From NCBI RefSeq assembly GCF_021369635.1, contig NZ_JAJNBZ010000001.1:186001-250000 (forward strand): 64,000 nt of DNA. The letters run 5' to 3'. This document shows, piece after piece, positions 26,038 through 34,714 of the stretch. Origin of the DNA: Paenibacillus profundus (lineage in GTDB: Bacteria > Bacillota > Bacilli > Paenibacillales > Paenibacillaceae). Made by a program: the position numbers and the translations under genes. The notes below the pieces were generated by a model. That model saw only the letters and a program-made list of their open reading frames with translations, ran no database searches and was not told the origin of the DNA. Within the stretch, counting starts at the first letter, position 1, and every line of letters begins with the position of its first letter.

Positions 26038-27450
26038 ATGACAAAGAATCAAATTGGTGTCATTGGACTTGCGGTCATGGGCAAGAACTTGGCTCTCAAT
26101 ATTGAAAGCCGCGGGTTCACAGTCTCGGTATATAACCGTTCTCGCGAGAAGACGGACGCGCTTATTGAAGAAGCGCAAGGCAAGCAACTGACGGCTACAT
26201 ATTCCATTGAACAATTTGTGCAATCTTTAGAAGCACCGCGCAAAATGTTAATTATGGTTCAAGCCGGACAAGCTACAGATGCTACAATTGAACAATTGCT
26301 TCCGCATCTGGATGAAGGCGATATTATTATCGACGGCGGGAACGCGCATTTTCCCGATACTCGACGTCGCAGCAAATATTTAGAAGATAAAGGCATTCGT
26401 TTCATTGGGGCCGGCGTGTCTGGCGGCGAAGAGGGCGCTTTGAAAGGTCCTGCCATTATGCCTGGTGGACAAGAGAGCGCATATCGCTTGGTAGAGCCAA
26501 TTCTGACAAGCATTTCCGCTAAAGTAAACGGCGATCCTTGCTGCACGTACATTGGTCCAGATGGTGCCGGCCATTACGTGAAGATGGTTCACAACGGAAT
26601 TGAGTACGGCGACATGCAGCTCATTTGTGAGGCGTATCACCTGCTTACGACTGTGCTTGGCGTCAATGCCGAAGAACTGCACTCGATCTTCAGTGAATGG
26701 AACAAAGGGGAGCTGGACAGCTATCTGATTGAAATTACGGCAGACATCTTCTCCAAGTATGATAAGGAGACAGGCAAGCCGATGGTAGACGTCATTCTTG
26801 ACGCAGCTGGTCAAAAAGGCACAGGAAAATGGACGAGCCAAAGCGCGCTCGACTTGGGTGTTCCGTTGTCCATGATTACGGAATCCGTATTTTCCCGCTT
26901 CCTGTCCGCGCTGAAAGACGAACGCGTAGCGGCAAGCAAAGTGCTGCAAGGTCCAGCAGCGAAGCCGTTTGACGGTGATAAAGCTGCATTTATCGAGAGC
27001 ATCCGCAAAGCGCTCTACGCGAGCAAGATCGTATCGTACGCGCAAGGCTTTGCTCAAATGCGTGCGGCGTCGGAAGAATCCGGCTGGAACCTGCGCTATG
27101 GCGAAATCGCGATGATTTTCCGCGGCGGCTGCATTATCCGTTCTCGTTTCTTGCAAAATATTAAGGATGCGTACGACCGTGATTCCGAATTGAAGAATCT
27201 ATTGTTGGACCCATACTTTAAAAATATTGTGGAATCGTATCAAGACGCATGGCGTCAAGTTATCAGTACAGCTGTTGCATACGGCGTACCTGTTCCTGGC
27301 TTTTCGAGCGCACTGTCGTACTTCGACAGCTATCGTACCGAGCGTCTGCCGGCGAATCTGCTGCAAGCGCAGCGGGACTACTTCGGCGCGCATACGTTCA
27401 AACGTGTAGATAAAGAAGGCTCGTTCCACTTTAACTGGATGTCGGAGTAA
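26038..27450 (+). CDS. gnd: 6-phosphogluconate dehydrogenase (decarboxylating)
   Basis: This 470-residue enzyme oxidises 6-phosphogluconate to ribulose 5-phosphate with CO2 release in the pentose phosphate pathway. The N-terminal nucleotide-binding motif is [20 protein letters not shown] (7-26). The catalytic block [20 protein letters not shown] contains the active lysine. The substrate-binding segment FRGGCIIRS lies later. The length is that of the long, NADP-dependent homodimer type (GndA). It is a single gene with its own terminator overlapping the 3' end of the convergent neighbour. Confidence 0.97.
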   Translation: MTKNQIGVIGLAVMGKNLALNIESRGFTVSVYNRSREKTDALIEEAQGKQLTATYSIEQFVQSLEAPRKMLIMVQAGQATDATIEQLLPHLDEGDIIIDGGNAHFPDTRRRSKYLEDKGIRFIGAGVSGGEEGALKGPAIMPGGQESAYRLVEPILTSISAKVNGDPCCTYIGPDGAGHYVKMVHNGIEYGDMQLICEAYHLLTTVLGVNAEELHSIFSEWNKGELDSYLIEITADIFSKYDKETGKPMVDVILDAAGQKGTGKWTSQSALDLGVPLSMITESVFSRFLSALKDERVAASKVLQGPAAKPFDGDKAAFIESIRKALYASKIVSYAQGFAQMRAASEESGWNLRYGEIAMIFRGGCIIRSRFLQNIKDAYDRDSELKNLLLDPYFKNIVESYQDAWRQVISTAVAYGVPVPGFSSALSYFDSYRTERLPANLLQAQRDYFGAHTFKRVDKEGSFHFNWMSE

Positions 27451-27460
27451 TGAACAGCAA

Positions 27461-27499
27461 TAACGCCGAACCCTAGAGGGGCTCGGCGTTATTTTTTTC
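27461..27499 (+). terminator. Terminator of gnd
   Basis: AACGCCGAACCC pairs with GGGCTCGGCGTT, followed by ATTTTTTT. The terminator overlaps the end of the minus-strand gene at 27473. Confidence 0.88.
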
Positions 27500-27823
27500 T
27501 AGTGCATCTTTATCCCACAGACCATGCACGGCTTCGGCCAAATATTGCCGAATGCGGTCAGACTCTTGACCATAGCTGCTGTTCCGAATTAACAGCAGCG
27601 ATACTTCGGCGAAGTAACGAAAGTTGCGGATGACTCGCTCAGGCTCAAGCTTGGACCAAGCTTCGTCCTGATCGGTAAGCTTCTGCTTCACTACGTTAAG
27701 CACCCACACAATATCCTCCCTGCATAAGGGATGGTTCGGGTCCATAATACGCGCCATTCGCGCTGCTGCTGCTCGCTGAGCTGCTGGAACGGGATGCGAA
27801 TCCGGGGCGGGGGAGGTTGACAT
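27473..27823 (-). CDS. Conserved hypothetical protein (116 aa)
   Basis: This soluble, mostly helical protein has a proline/alanine-rich N-terminus (SPAPDSHPVPAAQRAAAA). Segments such as DIVWVLNVVKQKL and RVIRNFRYFAEVSLLLIRN suggest a small helical bundle. I do not recognise a named family. ATG at 27823 is preceded by TAGGAG on the minus strand. Its stop lies inside the gnd terminator. It is divergent from aroK; a cre-like site lies between them. Confidence 0.7.
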   Translation of the reverse strand: MSTSPAPDSHPVPAAQRAAAARMARIMDPNHPLCREDIVWVLNVVKQKLTDQDEAWSKLEPERVIRNFRYFAEVSLLLIRNSSYGQESDRIRQYLAEAVHGLWDKDALEKNNAEPL

Positions 27824-27872
27824 GCCAATTCACTCCTAAACAACCAAATCTCTGCTATAGTTCATCTTTACG

Positions 27873-27887
27873 TTGAAAACGTTATTT
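27873..27887. promoter_or_regulatory. cre-like CcpA site between the divergent 27823 and aroK genes
   Basis: TGAAAACGTTATTT (27874-27887) matches 13 of 14 positions of the cre consensus TGWAARCGYTWNCW. It lies about 95 bases before aroK and 50 bases before the divergent gene. This is a sequence match only. Confidence 0.45.
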
Positions 27888-27980
27888 TTATACATGTCAG
27901 CATTGTCGAATGAAAGAAACGTATGGTATCATATGGGAAGTTTACCGTCTGCGGACAAAGAAAGACGAGGGAGGGCCTGA

Positions 27981-28505
27981 ATGACAACCCGACATATACT
28001 ATTAATCGGCTTCATGGGAACAGGAAAATCAACAGTCGGAGAACAGCTGGCCCGGAATCTGAATTATGCATTCGTCGATTTGGATGCCGAAATTGTAAAG
28101 CAGGTGGGACGAACGATACCCGACATATTCGCGCAAGATGGGGAAGCGTTCTTTCGAGAACAAGAAAGCCGCATTCTCGCACGCTTGTTGCGTGATCGGA
28201 CACGGCTTCTTGTCATCGCTACTGGCGGCGGCGTCGTGTTGGACGAAGCGAACCGCAAGCTAATGCGGGAACATGGCGCAGTCATCCAGCTTACAGCGGC
28301 AGAAGAGACCATAGTGCAACGTGTCTCACAGGACCGCAACCGTCCGCTGCTGCAAGGAGATGCTGCCAGCCGTGTACGCAAGCTGATGCTAGAGCGTCAG
28401 GGGTTGTATGATTTCGCCCATTTAATCGTTCCGACCGATCACTTGACGGTGGAGCAAATTAACGAGCGTATCGAAGCCCATCTCGTCAATGAAAAGGCAT
28501 ACTAG
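27981..28505 (+). CDS. aroK: Shikimate kinase
   Basis: This 174-residue P-loop kinase phosphorylates shikimate at the 3-hydroxyl, the step before EPSP synthase. Walker A GFMGTGKST is at residues 10-18. The shikimate-binding DLDAEI and ATGGGVV motifs are present, as is a lid segment with the arginine of RNRPLL. ATG at 27981 follows GAGGGAGGG. An aroA-like gene lies 460 bp downstream on the same strand, with a minus-strand rhodanese gene between. Confidence 0.96.
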   Translation: MTTRHILLIGFMGTGKSTVGEQLARNLNYAFVDLDAEIVKQVGRTIPDIFAQDGEAFFREQESRILARLLRDRTRLLVIATGGGVVLDEANRKLMREHGAVIQLTAAEETIVQRVSQDRNRPLLQGDAASRVRKLMLERQGLYDFAHLIVPTDHLTVEQINERIEAHLVNEKAY

Positions 28506-28532
28506 TACAGGATGCGGCTGGCTGCTTGGGCA

Positions 28533-28856
28533 TTAATCGTTCAGTTGGGACCAAGCAAGCATACCGCCTTCCATATTGACAACGCCTTTCACGCCGATTT
28601 GCTGCAAGTACTCACACACGCGTTCACTGCGGTAGCCGCTGCGGCAAATAAAGATAATTTCACCGTTCTGTTCGATTTCGTGCAGCCGGTCAGGAATCTG
28701 ATTCATTGGAATATGTTTGGCGCCGGGAATCATGCCGTGGGCAACTTCCTCATCCTCCCGCACATCAATCATATTTAACGCTTCGCCGCGTTGCAGGCGA
28801 TCTTTTAATGTAAATACATCAAGTTGAACAATAGAATTCATATAATTTTTGTACAT
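28533..28856 (-). CDS. Rhodanese domain protein
   Basis: This roughly 107-residue single rhodanese domain has the active-site cysteine in IFICRSGYRSERVCEYL. The preceding MIDVREDEEVAHGMIPGAKHIP block is typical of the fold. It probably carries or transfers sulfane sulfur. The start is uncertain: ATG 28856 sits directly after AGAAAGG, while ATG 28841 is 15 bases away. It is convergent with aroK and divergent from the aroA-like gene. Confidence 0.88.
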   Translation of the reverse strand: MYKNYMNSIVQLDVFTLKDRLQRGEALNMIDVREDEEVAHGMIPGAKHIPMNQIPDRLHEIEQNGEIIFICRSGYRSERVCEYLQQIGVKGVVNMEGGMLAWSQLND

Positions 28857-28963
28857 CCTTTCTATAAAATGAGAGATAGAACAACCTCTTGGATTGAAAT
28901 TCAAGTTGTAATCAATAGCAGATTGTACTTATTATACTTGTAATAGTAAAGGAGTGAAAGCGT

Positions 28964-30268
28964 ATGGACGTTATCGTTAAGCCCACACTAAAGCTGCAAG
29001 GTGAAATCCAAGCATTATCTTCTAAAAACTACACGACACGTTACTTGCTTGCAGCCGCATTGGCGGACGGAAAGAGCACCATTTACTATCCAGCCCATAG
29101 CGAGGACAGCGATGCAATGCGCCGCTGCCTGCGCGATCTGGGAGCCGTGCTTGAAGAGGATGAAGAGAAGATCGTCATTACAGGCTTCGGCAAAACGCCT
29201 GCGCTTGCGAATCTGAACCATGAGCTGAACGTCGGCAATGCTGGCGCTGTGCTGCGCTTTCTGATGGGCATTGCGGCCCTGCTTCCAGAAGTGAACTTCG
29301 TCAACACGTATCCAGATTCGTTAGGGAAGCGGCCGCATGACGATCTCATTACAGCGTTGGAACAAATGGATGTGCGTGTGGAACATCGGGAAGGAAAGCT
29401 TCCGATTACGATTCGGGGCGGGGAGCCGAAAGGCGGGCACATCAAGGTGTCTGGCAATGTCAGCTCACAATATTTAAGCGCCCTCCTGTTCCTGACACCG
29501 CTGTTGGCACAAGACAGCATCATTGAAGTAACGGATGATTTGAAGTCCAAGGTCGTCATCGGTCAGACGCTGGAAGTGCTTGCTCAAGCCGGCATTCATA
29601 TCGAGGCACGCGAAGATATGATGTATTATCGCGTTCCAGGCAATCAACACTATGAAGCGAAGACATATGTCGTCCAAGGTGATTATCCAGGTTCAGCAGC
29701 CGTGCTGGCTGCGGCGTCGGTCATTCCGTCCGATATCACCGTGCGCGGGCTGACGGAAGACAGCAAGCAAGGGGAACGGGCGATCGTCGATGTGCTGCGC
29801 ATGATGGGCGTACCGCTTGAGCATACGGATTCCATCGTACGCATCAAGGGAGAAGGCCGCTTGCGGCCGGTTGAATTCGATGGCGATGCGGCAACCGACG
29901 CGGTGCTCGCCATGGTAGCCGCTGCCGTATTTGCAGATGGAACTTCACGTTTCTACAACGTAGAAAATTTGCGGTACAAGGAATGCGATCGCATTACTGA
30001 TTATTTGACAGAGCTGCGCAAAGCCGGCGCTCAAGTCGAAGAACGGCAGGCGGAAATTATCGTTCACGGCCGTCCGGAAGGTGTAGAAGGCGGAGTGGAA
30101 ATTAACGCTCATTACGATCATCGTGTTATTATGGCATTAACGGTGGTTGGCTTGCGCGCACAGCAAGCTATCCGCATTAAGGATGCTCATCATGTAGCGA
30201 AGTCGTACCCTCAATATTTCGATCATCTTCAGGCGCTGGGCGCTCAAGTGGAATGGGTGGAAGCATAA
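28964..30268 (+). CDS. aroA: 3-phosphoshikimate 1-carboxyvinyltransferase (EPSP synthase), divergent
   Basis: This 434-residue enzyme-superfamily protein would join PEP to shikimate 3-phosphate. The C-terminal half has clear family motifs (YKECDRI, HYDHRVIMAL, AKSYPQYFDHL) and the length fits. The N-terminal substrate loop is unusual: SSKNYTTRYLLAAAL stands where GDKSISHR is typical, and NVGNAGAVLRFL replaces the usual N-[SA]-G-T-x-x-R-x form. The lysine and arginine of these loops are retained, so activity is plausible. ATG at 28964 follows AAAGGAG. It is probably co-transcribed with the CoA-binding gene 31 bp downstream. Confidence 0.85.
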   Translation: MDVIVKPTLKLQGEIQALSSKNYTTRYLLAAALADGKSTIYYPAHSEDSDAMRRCLRDLGAVLEEDEEKIVITGFGKTPALANLNHELNVGNAGAVLRFLMGIAALLPEVNFVNTYPDSLGKRPHDDLITALEQMDVRVEHREGKLPITIRGGEPKGGHIKVSGNVSSQYLSALLFLTPLLAQDSIIEVTDDLKSKVVIGQTLEVLAQAGIHIEAREDMMYYRVPGNQHYEAKTYVVQGDYPGSAAVLAAASVIPSDITVRGLTEDSKQGERAIVDVLRMMGVPLEHTDSIVRIKGEGRLRPVEFDGDAATDAVLAMVAAAVFADGTSRFYNVENLRYKECDRITDYLTELRKAGAQVEERQAEIIVHGRPEGVEGGVEINAHYDHRVIMALTVVGLRAQQAIRIKDAHHVAKSYPQYFDHLQALGAQVEWVEA

Positions 30269-30298
30269 AAAGCAACGTCACGGAAGGAGCGAGGAATT

Positions 30299-30733
30299 AT
30301 GAGTTATGAGCAACCGTCACAAGAAGACATCAAGCAATTGCTGCAAAAGAGCACTAACATTGCGGTGGTCGGCTTGTCCGATGATCCGACGCGAGTCTCT
30401 TATATGGTAGCCGAAGCGATGCAGAAGAAAGGATATCGCATCATCCCGGTCAATCCGAAGGCGGAACGCATCCTGAGAGAGACATGCTATTCTACGCTTC
30501 AGGATGTGCCGGAACCAATCGACATTGTGAATGTGTTTCGCCGCAGCGAATATTGTGCTGACATTGCACGCGACGCCGTTGAAGTTAAGGCGAAGGCCAT
30601 CTGGCTGCAGCAGGGCATCGTGAACGAAGAAGCTGCGCGCATTGCATCGGAGGACGGGTTGGACGTAGTTATGGACCTGTGCATCAAAGTATTGGATTCC
30701 ATTTTACTGCCGCACGGCAAAGCAACTTCGTGA
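30299..30733 (+). CDS. CoA-binding domain protein (YccU-like)
   Basis: This 144-residue stand-alone CoA-binding Rossmann domain has NIAVVGLSDDPTRVSYMVAE, the glycine-rich loop, and then GYRIIPVNPKAE. The later segments VNVFRRSEYC and IWLQQGIVNEEA match the YccU/YneT group. The role in the cell is not established. It follows the aroA-like gene by 31 bp with a strong GGAGCGAGG site, so it is likely in the same unit, which ends at the terminator at 30752. Confidence 0.9.
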   Translation: MSYEQPSQEDIKQLLQKSTNIAVVGLSDDPTRVSYMVAEAMQKKGYRIIPVNPKAERILRETCYSTLQDVPEPIDIVNVFRRSEYCADIARDAVEVKAKAIWLQQGIVNEEAARIASEDGLDVVMDLCIKVLDSILLPHGKATS

Positions 30734-30751
30734 TGCGCTAAAAGAGATAAT

Positions 30752-30797
30752 GCCGGGAGTTCTCGCTATAATGAGGACAGAGAGCCCCGGCTTTTCG
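30752..30797 (+). terminator. Terminator after the CoA-binding protein gene
   Basis: GCCGGGAGTTCTC pairs with GAGAGCCCCGGC, followed by TTTTCG. Confidence 0.75.
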
Positions 30798-30808
30798 TGT
30801 GTTTTCCT

Positions 30809-30837
30809 TTGACAAAGGAACGATATGCCCTTACCAT
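30809..30837 (+). promoter_or_regulatory. Promoter of the EIICBA-EI operon
   Basis: TTGACA (30809-30814) and TACCAT (30832-30837) are spaced by 17 bases, about 20 bases before the start codon. No leader long enough for an RNA antiterminator is present here. Confidence 0.65.
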
Positions 30838-30855
30838 TCATGGTAGAAGGAGAGG

Positions 30856-32742
30856 ATGTCCTTGAATCAGTTAGGGCTGTTGCAGCAACTCTCGCGGGCT
30901 TTGATGCAGCCGCTAATCGCATTACCCGCAGCAGCGTTAGCTGTTGCCATCGGTCACATGCTGCAGGGTACTGGGATGCACGATGCCGCTGCACTGTTTG
31001 AGTTGACCGGAAAAACGATTTTTTACGTGCTTCCTTACCTTTTTGCGGCAGGGGTAGCGCTTGGGTTATCGAATAATGCGGGTGTTGCCGCCATGTCCTC
31101 GATGCTGGGGATGTTTATTTTTAAGCAGCTCCTGACCCATTGGCATGCTGCATTTGAGCCTACCATTTTGAACGGGATACTGTTCGGCGTGCTGGCAGGG
31201 ATGATCCATGAGCGATTTAAAAATGTCCAGTTTCCAGAATATTTGCAATTTTTCGGCGGTCCCCGATTTGCTGTCTTGCTTACGACGTTAAGCTCCATTT
31301 TCCTCTCATGGGTGATGATTGTACTTGCGCCGTTCATGCATCAAGGGGTATCTTTTCTTGGGCAAGAAATATTGGCAATGGGCGGGTTTGGTATATTCAT
31401 ATATGGCGTCCTGCACCGGGTGCTGGTCGCTTTTGGACTTCACCATTTATTGAATAACGTGTATTGGTTTCAAGTCGGCTCGTTCACCGATGCTGAAGGG
31501 ATGACCTTTACCGGTGATTTGCCACGTTTTTTTGCGGGAGATCCGACAGCGGGCGTGTACATGGCAGGCTTGTATCCGATTATGATGTTTGCATTGCCTG
31601 CGGTCGCCTTGGCTATTGTGCATGAATCGCGCGAGGATTTGCGGCCGAAGGTGCGCAAGACCTACTTCACGGCTGCGTTCGTATCGCTGCTGACGGGAAT
31701 AACGGAACCGATTGAATTTGCTTTTTTATTTGCGGCACCGTATTTATTTATCGTGCATGCGTTATTGTCCGGGGCTGCGATGTGGTTGACCGCCGAATTG
31801 GGAATTCGACACGGCTTCTCTTTTTCGGCAGGCGCCATTGATTATGTCGTGAATTTTCACCAATCGACCAAAGCGCTTTGGATTATCCCGATAGGGGTTG
31901 CGTTTGGGTTGATTTATTATGTCATATTTCGTTTTGCGATACAGAAATTTCAAATCCCGACCCCGGGGCGTGTGGAAGTGTCGCTGCTCGATGATATGGC
32001 GAGCGACTTGCTTCATCGCGTTCCTCTTATCATTCAAGCATTGGGCGGTAAAGATAATATTGTCGATACACAGGCATGCATTACTAGGCTGCGTCTTCGA
32101 GTACAGAATGACAAGCTCGTGGATCGGCATGCGCTCCGCATGATGGGTGCAGCCGGCGTCATCCGGCTTGGAGGCGGGCATTTGCAGGTCGTCTTCGGAA
32201 CGTATTCCGAGCTCATCAAAGAGGAGATGGTGAAGCGTCTGCAACGTGACCCGAAGCAAGTGTGGTTTGTTGCTCCGGTGCAAGGCCGCATGATCCCTAT
32301 CGAAGAAGTGCCGGATACCATCTTCGCGAAGAAGCTGGTCGGGAAAGGGGTAGCCTTTTACCCTGATAGAGGAGAACTCGTATCTCCGGTGAGAGGCTTC
32401 ATCCGTCACGTGTATCCGACAATGCATGCTTTAGGTATTGAGACGCCCGAAGGGTTAGAAGTGCTGCTTCATATCGGAATTGAGACGTCATCATTGAATG
32501 GCGCCGGTTTTCAAGCGGTAGTACAGGAAGGTGATGAAGTGAAACCGGGACAGCTGCTCATTAAGTTTGATTTTAATGAAGTGAAAAAGCGTTGCAAGTC
32601 GCTTGCGACACCGATGGTCATTACGAATTCGGATAAAGTCGCCTCATGGAGCATGGCGCCCTATGCTCCAGTGAAGAAAGGCCAGACGTCTGTCATGTCT
32701 GTCGTCTTGCACGAACATGCGCTTGGAGGTGTACACCGATGA
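30856..32742 (+). CDS. PTS EIICBA permease, glucose/N-acetylglucosamine (NagE/PtsG) family
   Basis: This 628-residue protein has three fused PTS domains. EIIC spans about residues 1-375 with motifs like FGLHHLLNNVYWFQVGSF and FFAGDPTAG. EIIB has phospho-cysteine 408 in TQACITRLRLRV. EIIA carries the two histidines H524 (TMHALGIE) and H539 (LLHIGIETS). EIIC is closer to NagE than to PtsG, so N-acetylglucosamine or glucose is the likely sugar. ATG 30856 is close to AAGGAGAGG; TTG 30862 has better spacing. The gene overlaps the EI gene by four bases. Confidence 0.9.
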   Translation: MSLNQLGLLQQLSRALMQPLIALPAAALAVAIGHMLQGTGMHDAAALFELTGKTIFYVLPYLFAAGVALGLSNNAGVAAMSSMLGMFIFKQLLTHWHAAFEPTILNGILFGVLAGMIHERFKNVQFPEYLQFFGGPRFAVLLTTLSSIFLSWVMIVLAPFMHQGVSFLGQEILAMGGFGIFIYGVLHRVLVAFGLHHLLNNVYWFQVGSFTDAEGMTFTGDLPRFFAGDPTAGVYMAGLYPIMMFALPAVALAIVHESREDLRPKVRKTYFTAAFVSLLTGITEPIEFAFLFAAPYLFIVHALLSGAAMWLTAELGIRHGFSFSAGAIDYVVNFHQSTKALWIIPIGVAFGLIYYVIFRFAIQKFQIPTPGRVEVSLLDDMASDLLHRVPLIIQALGGKDNIVDTQACITRLRLRVQNDKLVDRHALRMMGAAGVIRLGGGHLQVVFGTYSELIKEEMVKRLQRDPKQVWFVAPVQGRMIPIEEVPDTIFAKKLVGKGVAFYPDRGELVSPVRGFIRHVYPTMHALGIETPEGLEVLLHIGIETSSLNGAGFQAVVQEGDEVKPGQLLIKFDFNEVKKRCKSLATPMVITNSDKVASWSMAPYAPVKKGQTSVMSVVLHEHALGGVHR

Positions 32743-34460
32743 CGCAAAAAGTGCAGGGAATCGGCGCATCGAACGGAATTGCAATCGGTAAGGCGTTTGT
32801 GCTGCCGTCATGGGAGTGGGATGTGCCGGAGGAGAAGATGGACCCGACCGATTTGGCGCGTGAATTCGAACGGCTATACGAAGGTATCCGCTCCTCAAGG
32901 GACGAAATCGAGTTCATCAAGAGTGAGATTCGCGAAATGGTTGGCAGTGAAGAATCGACTATCTTTGATGCACATCTGGCCATTTTGGAAGATCCCATCT
33001 TCATGAACGAAATTCAAGGCATCATTCAACGTCAATATAAAGCGGCCGAAGTGGCGGTGAAAGAAGCAATTGATCATTTTGTCACGATGTTCGATCTGCT
33101 TGATGATGAATATATGAAAGAGCGGGCGCTCGACATTAAAGACGTCGGCAATCGCCTTTTGAAGCATCTGCTCGGCGCCCCTGAGATTACGCTGCCGACG
33201 GATACGCAGCCTTATATCCTTGTGGCGAAGGAGTTGTCTCCGTCGCAGCTTGTGCATTTGAATCCAAAAAATGTGCTTGGCATCGTCATGCTGATGGGCG
33301 GGAAAACATCCCACTCTGCTATTATGGCACGTGCGTTGGGTATTCCGCTCGTACTTGGGTTGGAAGGTAAAATCGTAAAGCCGATTCAAACGGGAGATTT
33401 CATTATCGTCGACGGTGAACACGGTATCGTACATATCGAGCCGGCGGAAGATATCCTGTCCTGGTATGAGGCGCGCCGTGACTTCTATGCGCAAGAAGCC
33501 GACGAGTTGAAGAAGATCGTGTCGCTACCGGCCGTAACGAACGACGGTTACGAGATACATCTCGCCGCGAATATCAGCTCGACGAGGGAACTTGAAATCG
33601 CAGAGCAGAACGGAGCGGAAGGGGTAGGATTATTCCGTACCGAATTCATGTACATGGATCGCTCCTATCCGCCATCTGAGGCAGAACAGCTCACCGTTTA
33701 TCGAGATGTCGCTGAGCATTTCAAGGATAGATCGGTCATTATCCGCACTCTTGATATAGGCGGGGACAAACCGATGGAATACTTGGATCTGCCTGAAGAA
33801 GACAATCCATTCTTAGGCTACCGCGCTATTCGCATCTGTCTGGATCGGAGGGACTTGTTTAAGACGCAGCTGCGCGCCATATTACGCGCCAGCGCATTCG
33901 GTGAAGTGAGCGTCATGTTCCCGATGATTTCGTCCGTTGAAGAGGTGCGGGCGGCGAAGGGCATCTTAGACGAAGCCAAGCAGGAGCTGCGCTCCGAAGC
34001 ATTGCCATTCGATGAGGAGCTGCCGATTGGAATCATGGTCGAAGTTCCTGCAGCGGCTATGATTGCCGACCGGTTGGCAGAGGAAGTAGACTTCTTCAGC
34101 ATTGGCACGAACGATTTAGTGCAATATACGCTTGCGGTCGACCGGATGAATGAACAGATTGCTCATATGTACGATCCGTTCCATCCTGCGGTGCTGCGTC
34201 TCGTCCGCCATACGATTGAAGCCGCGAAAAAGTGTAATATCATAGTCGGCGTATGTGGAGAGATGGCAGGCGACCCGCGTGCGGTGCCGTTGTGGATTGC
34301 GCTCGGTGTTAATAAGCTGAGCATGTCTTCGCGCTCCATCCCGCGTGTCAAAGCGGCGATTCGACGGGCATCGCAAGAGAACAGCAGAAGCGTGACCGAT
34401 AAAATATATAAGGCTGGTTCCAAAGCGGAATTAGATGCACTTCTGGAGCCGCAATCATAA
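32739..34460 (+). CDS. ptsI: PTS enzyme I (phosphoenolpyruvate-protein phosphotransferase)
   Basis: This 573-residue enzyme takes phosphate from PEP and passes it to HPr. The phospho-histidine motif GGKTSHSAIMAR (His about 192) and the PEP-site motifs GLFRTEFMYMD and VGVCGEMAGDP are complete. Its ATG overlaps the EIICBA stop (ATGA), so the two are translated together. An EI gene paired with a sugar-specific EIICBA and without ptsH is unusual; ptsH is not in this window. It may be the only EI or a second one. A hairpin follows at 34466. Confidence 0.96.
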   Translation: MTQKVQGIGASNGIAIGKAFVLPSWEWDVPEEKMDPTDLAREFERLYEGIRSSRDEIEFIKSEIREMVGSEESTIFDAHLAILEDPIFMNEIQGIIQRQYKAAEVAVKEAIDHFVTMFDLLDDEYMKERALDIKDVGNRLLKHLLGAPEITLPTDTQPYILVAKELSPSQLVHLNPKNVLGIVMLMGGKTSHSAIMARALGIPLVLGLEGKIVKPIQTGDFIIVDGEHGIVHIEPAEDILSWYEARRDFYAQEADELKKIVSLPAVTNDGYEIHLAANISSTRELEIAEQNGAEGVGLFRTEFMYMDRSYPPSEAEQLTVYRDVAEHFKDRSVIIRTLDIGGDKPMEYLDLPEEDNPFLGYRAIRICLDRRDLFKTQLRAILRASAFGEVSVMFPMISSVEEVRAAKGILDEAKQELRSEALPFDEELPIGIMVEVPAAAMIADRLAEEVDFFSIGTNDLVQYTLAVDRMNEQIAHMYDPFHPAVLRLVRHTIEAAKKCNIIVGVCGEMAGDPRAVPLWIALGVNKLSMSSRSIPRVKAAIRRASQENSRSVTDKIYKAGSKAELDALLEPQS

Positions 34461-34465
34461 CTAAA

Positions 34466-34497
34466 AAGGCATGACCCGCTATAAGGGTCATGCCTTG
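34466..34497 (+). terminator. Terminator of the EIICBA-EI operon
   Basis: AAGGCATGACCC pairs perfectly with GGGTCATGCCTT across a 7-base loop. The T run after it is weak (GAGTTTGTT). Confidence 0.7.
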
Positions 34498-34537
34498 AGT
34501 TTGTTGAAAAACCAAAAATCAAGTGAACAGGAAACAA

Positions 34538-34669
34538 TCATGGTGGGGGTATCCGCTTCCGTCGCTGTTGAATCCAAGTCATTGAGATGAGACTATGCGG
34601 GGATGACTCGGATTCAAAGGCGATCGCCAGGTCTCTCCAGCGCATACCCTTCACCCGTATTTGTTTCAT
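34538..34669 (-). CDS. Small basic hypothetical protein (43 aa)
   Basis: On the minus strand, ATG at 34669 is six bases after a perfect GGAGG. The product MKQIRVKGMRWRDLAIAFES continues with a serine-rich part and ends in a basic WIQQRRKRIPPP tail. No family recognised. It lies 45 bases downstream of the DJ-1/PfpI gene in the same direction and could be its second cistron. The ribosome site is the main support. Confidence 0.5.
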   Translation of the reverse strand: MKQIRVKGMRWRDLAIAFESESSPHSLISMTWIQQRRKRIPPP

Positions 34670-34714
34670 TTTCAACCTCCGGTACTGACACCGGTTCGGC
34701 CTGTTATTACGAGT

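Noticed and set aside
28880-28891. GAACAACCTCTT match to the family A tail upstream of the aroA-like gene
   Set aside because: Only 12 bases match, with no CAAAAG/CTTTTTG part, so it may be chance.
34498-34530. Possible family A short copy after the EI gene
   Set aside because: TTTGTTGAAAAACC...TCAAGTGAAC is only loosely similar to the reversed tail, with several mismatches and no neat hairpin.
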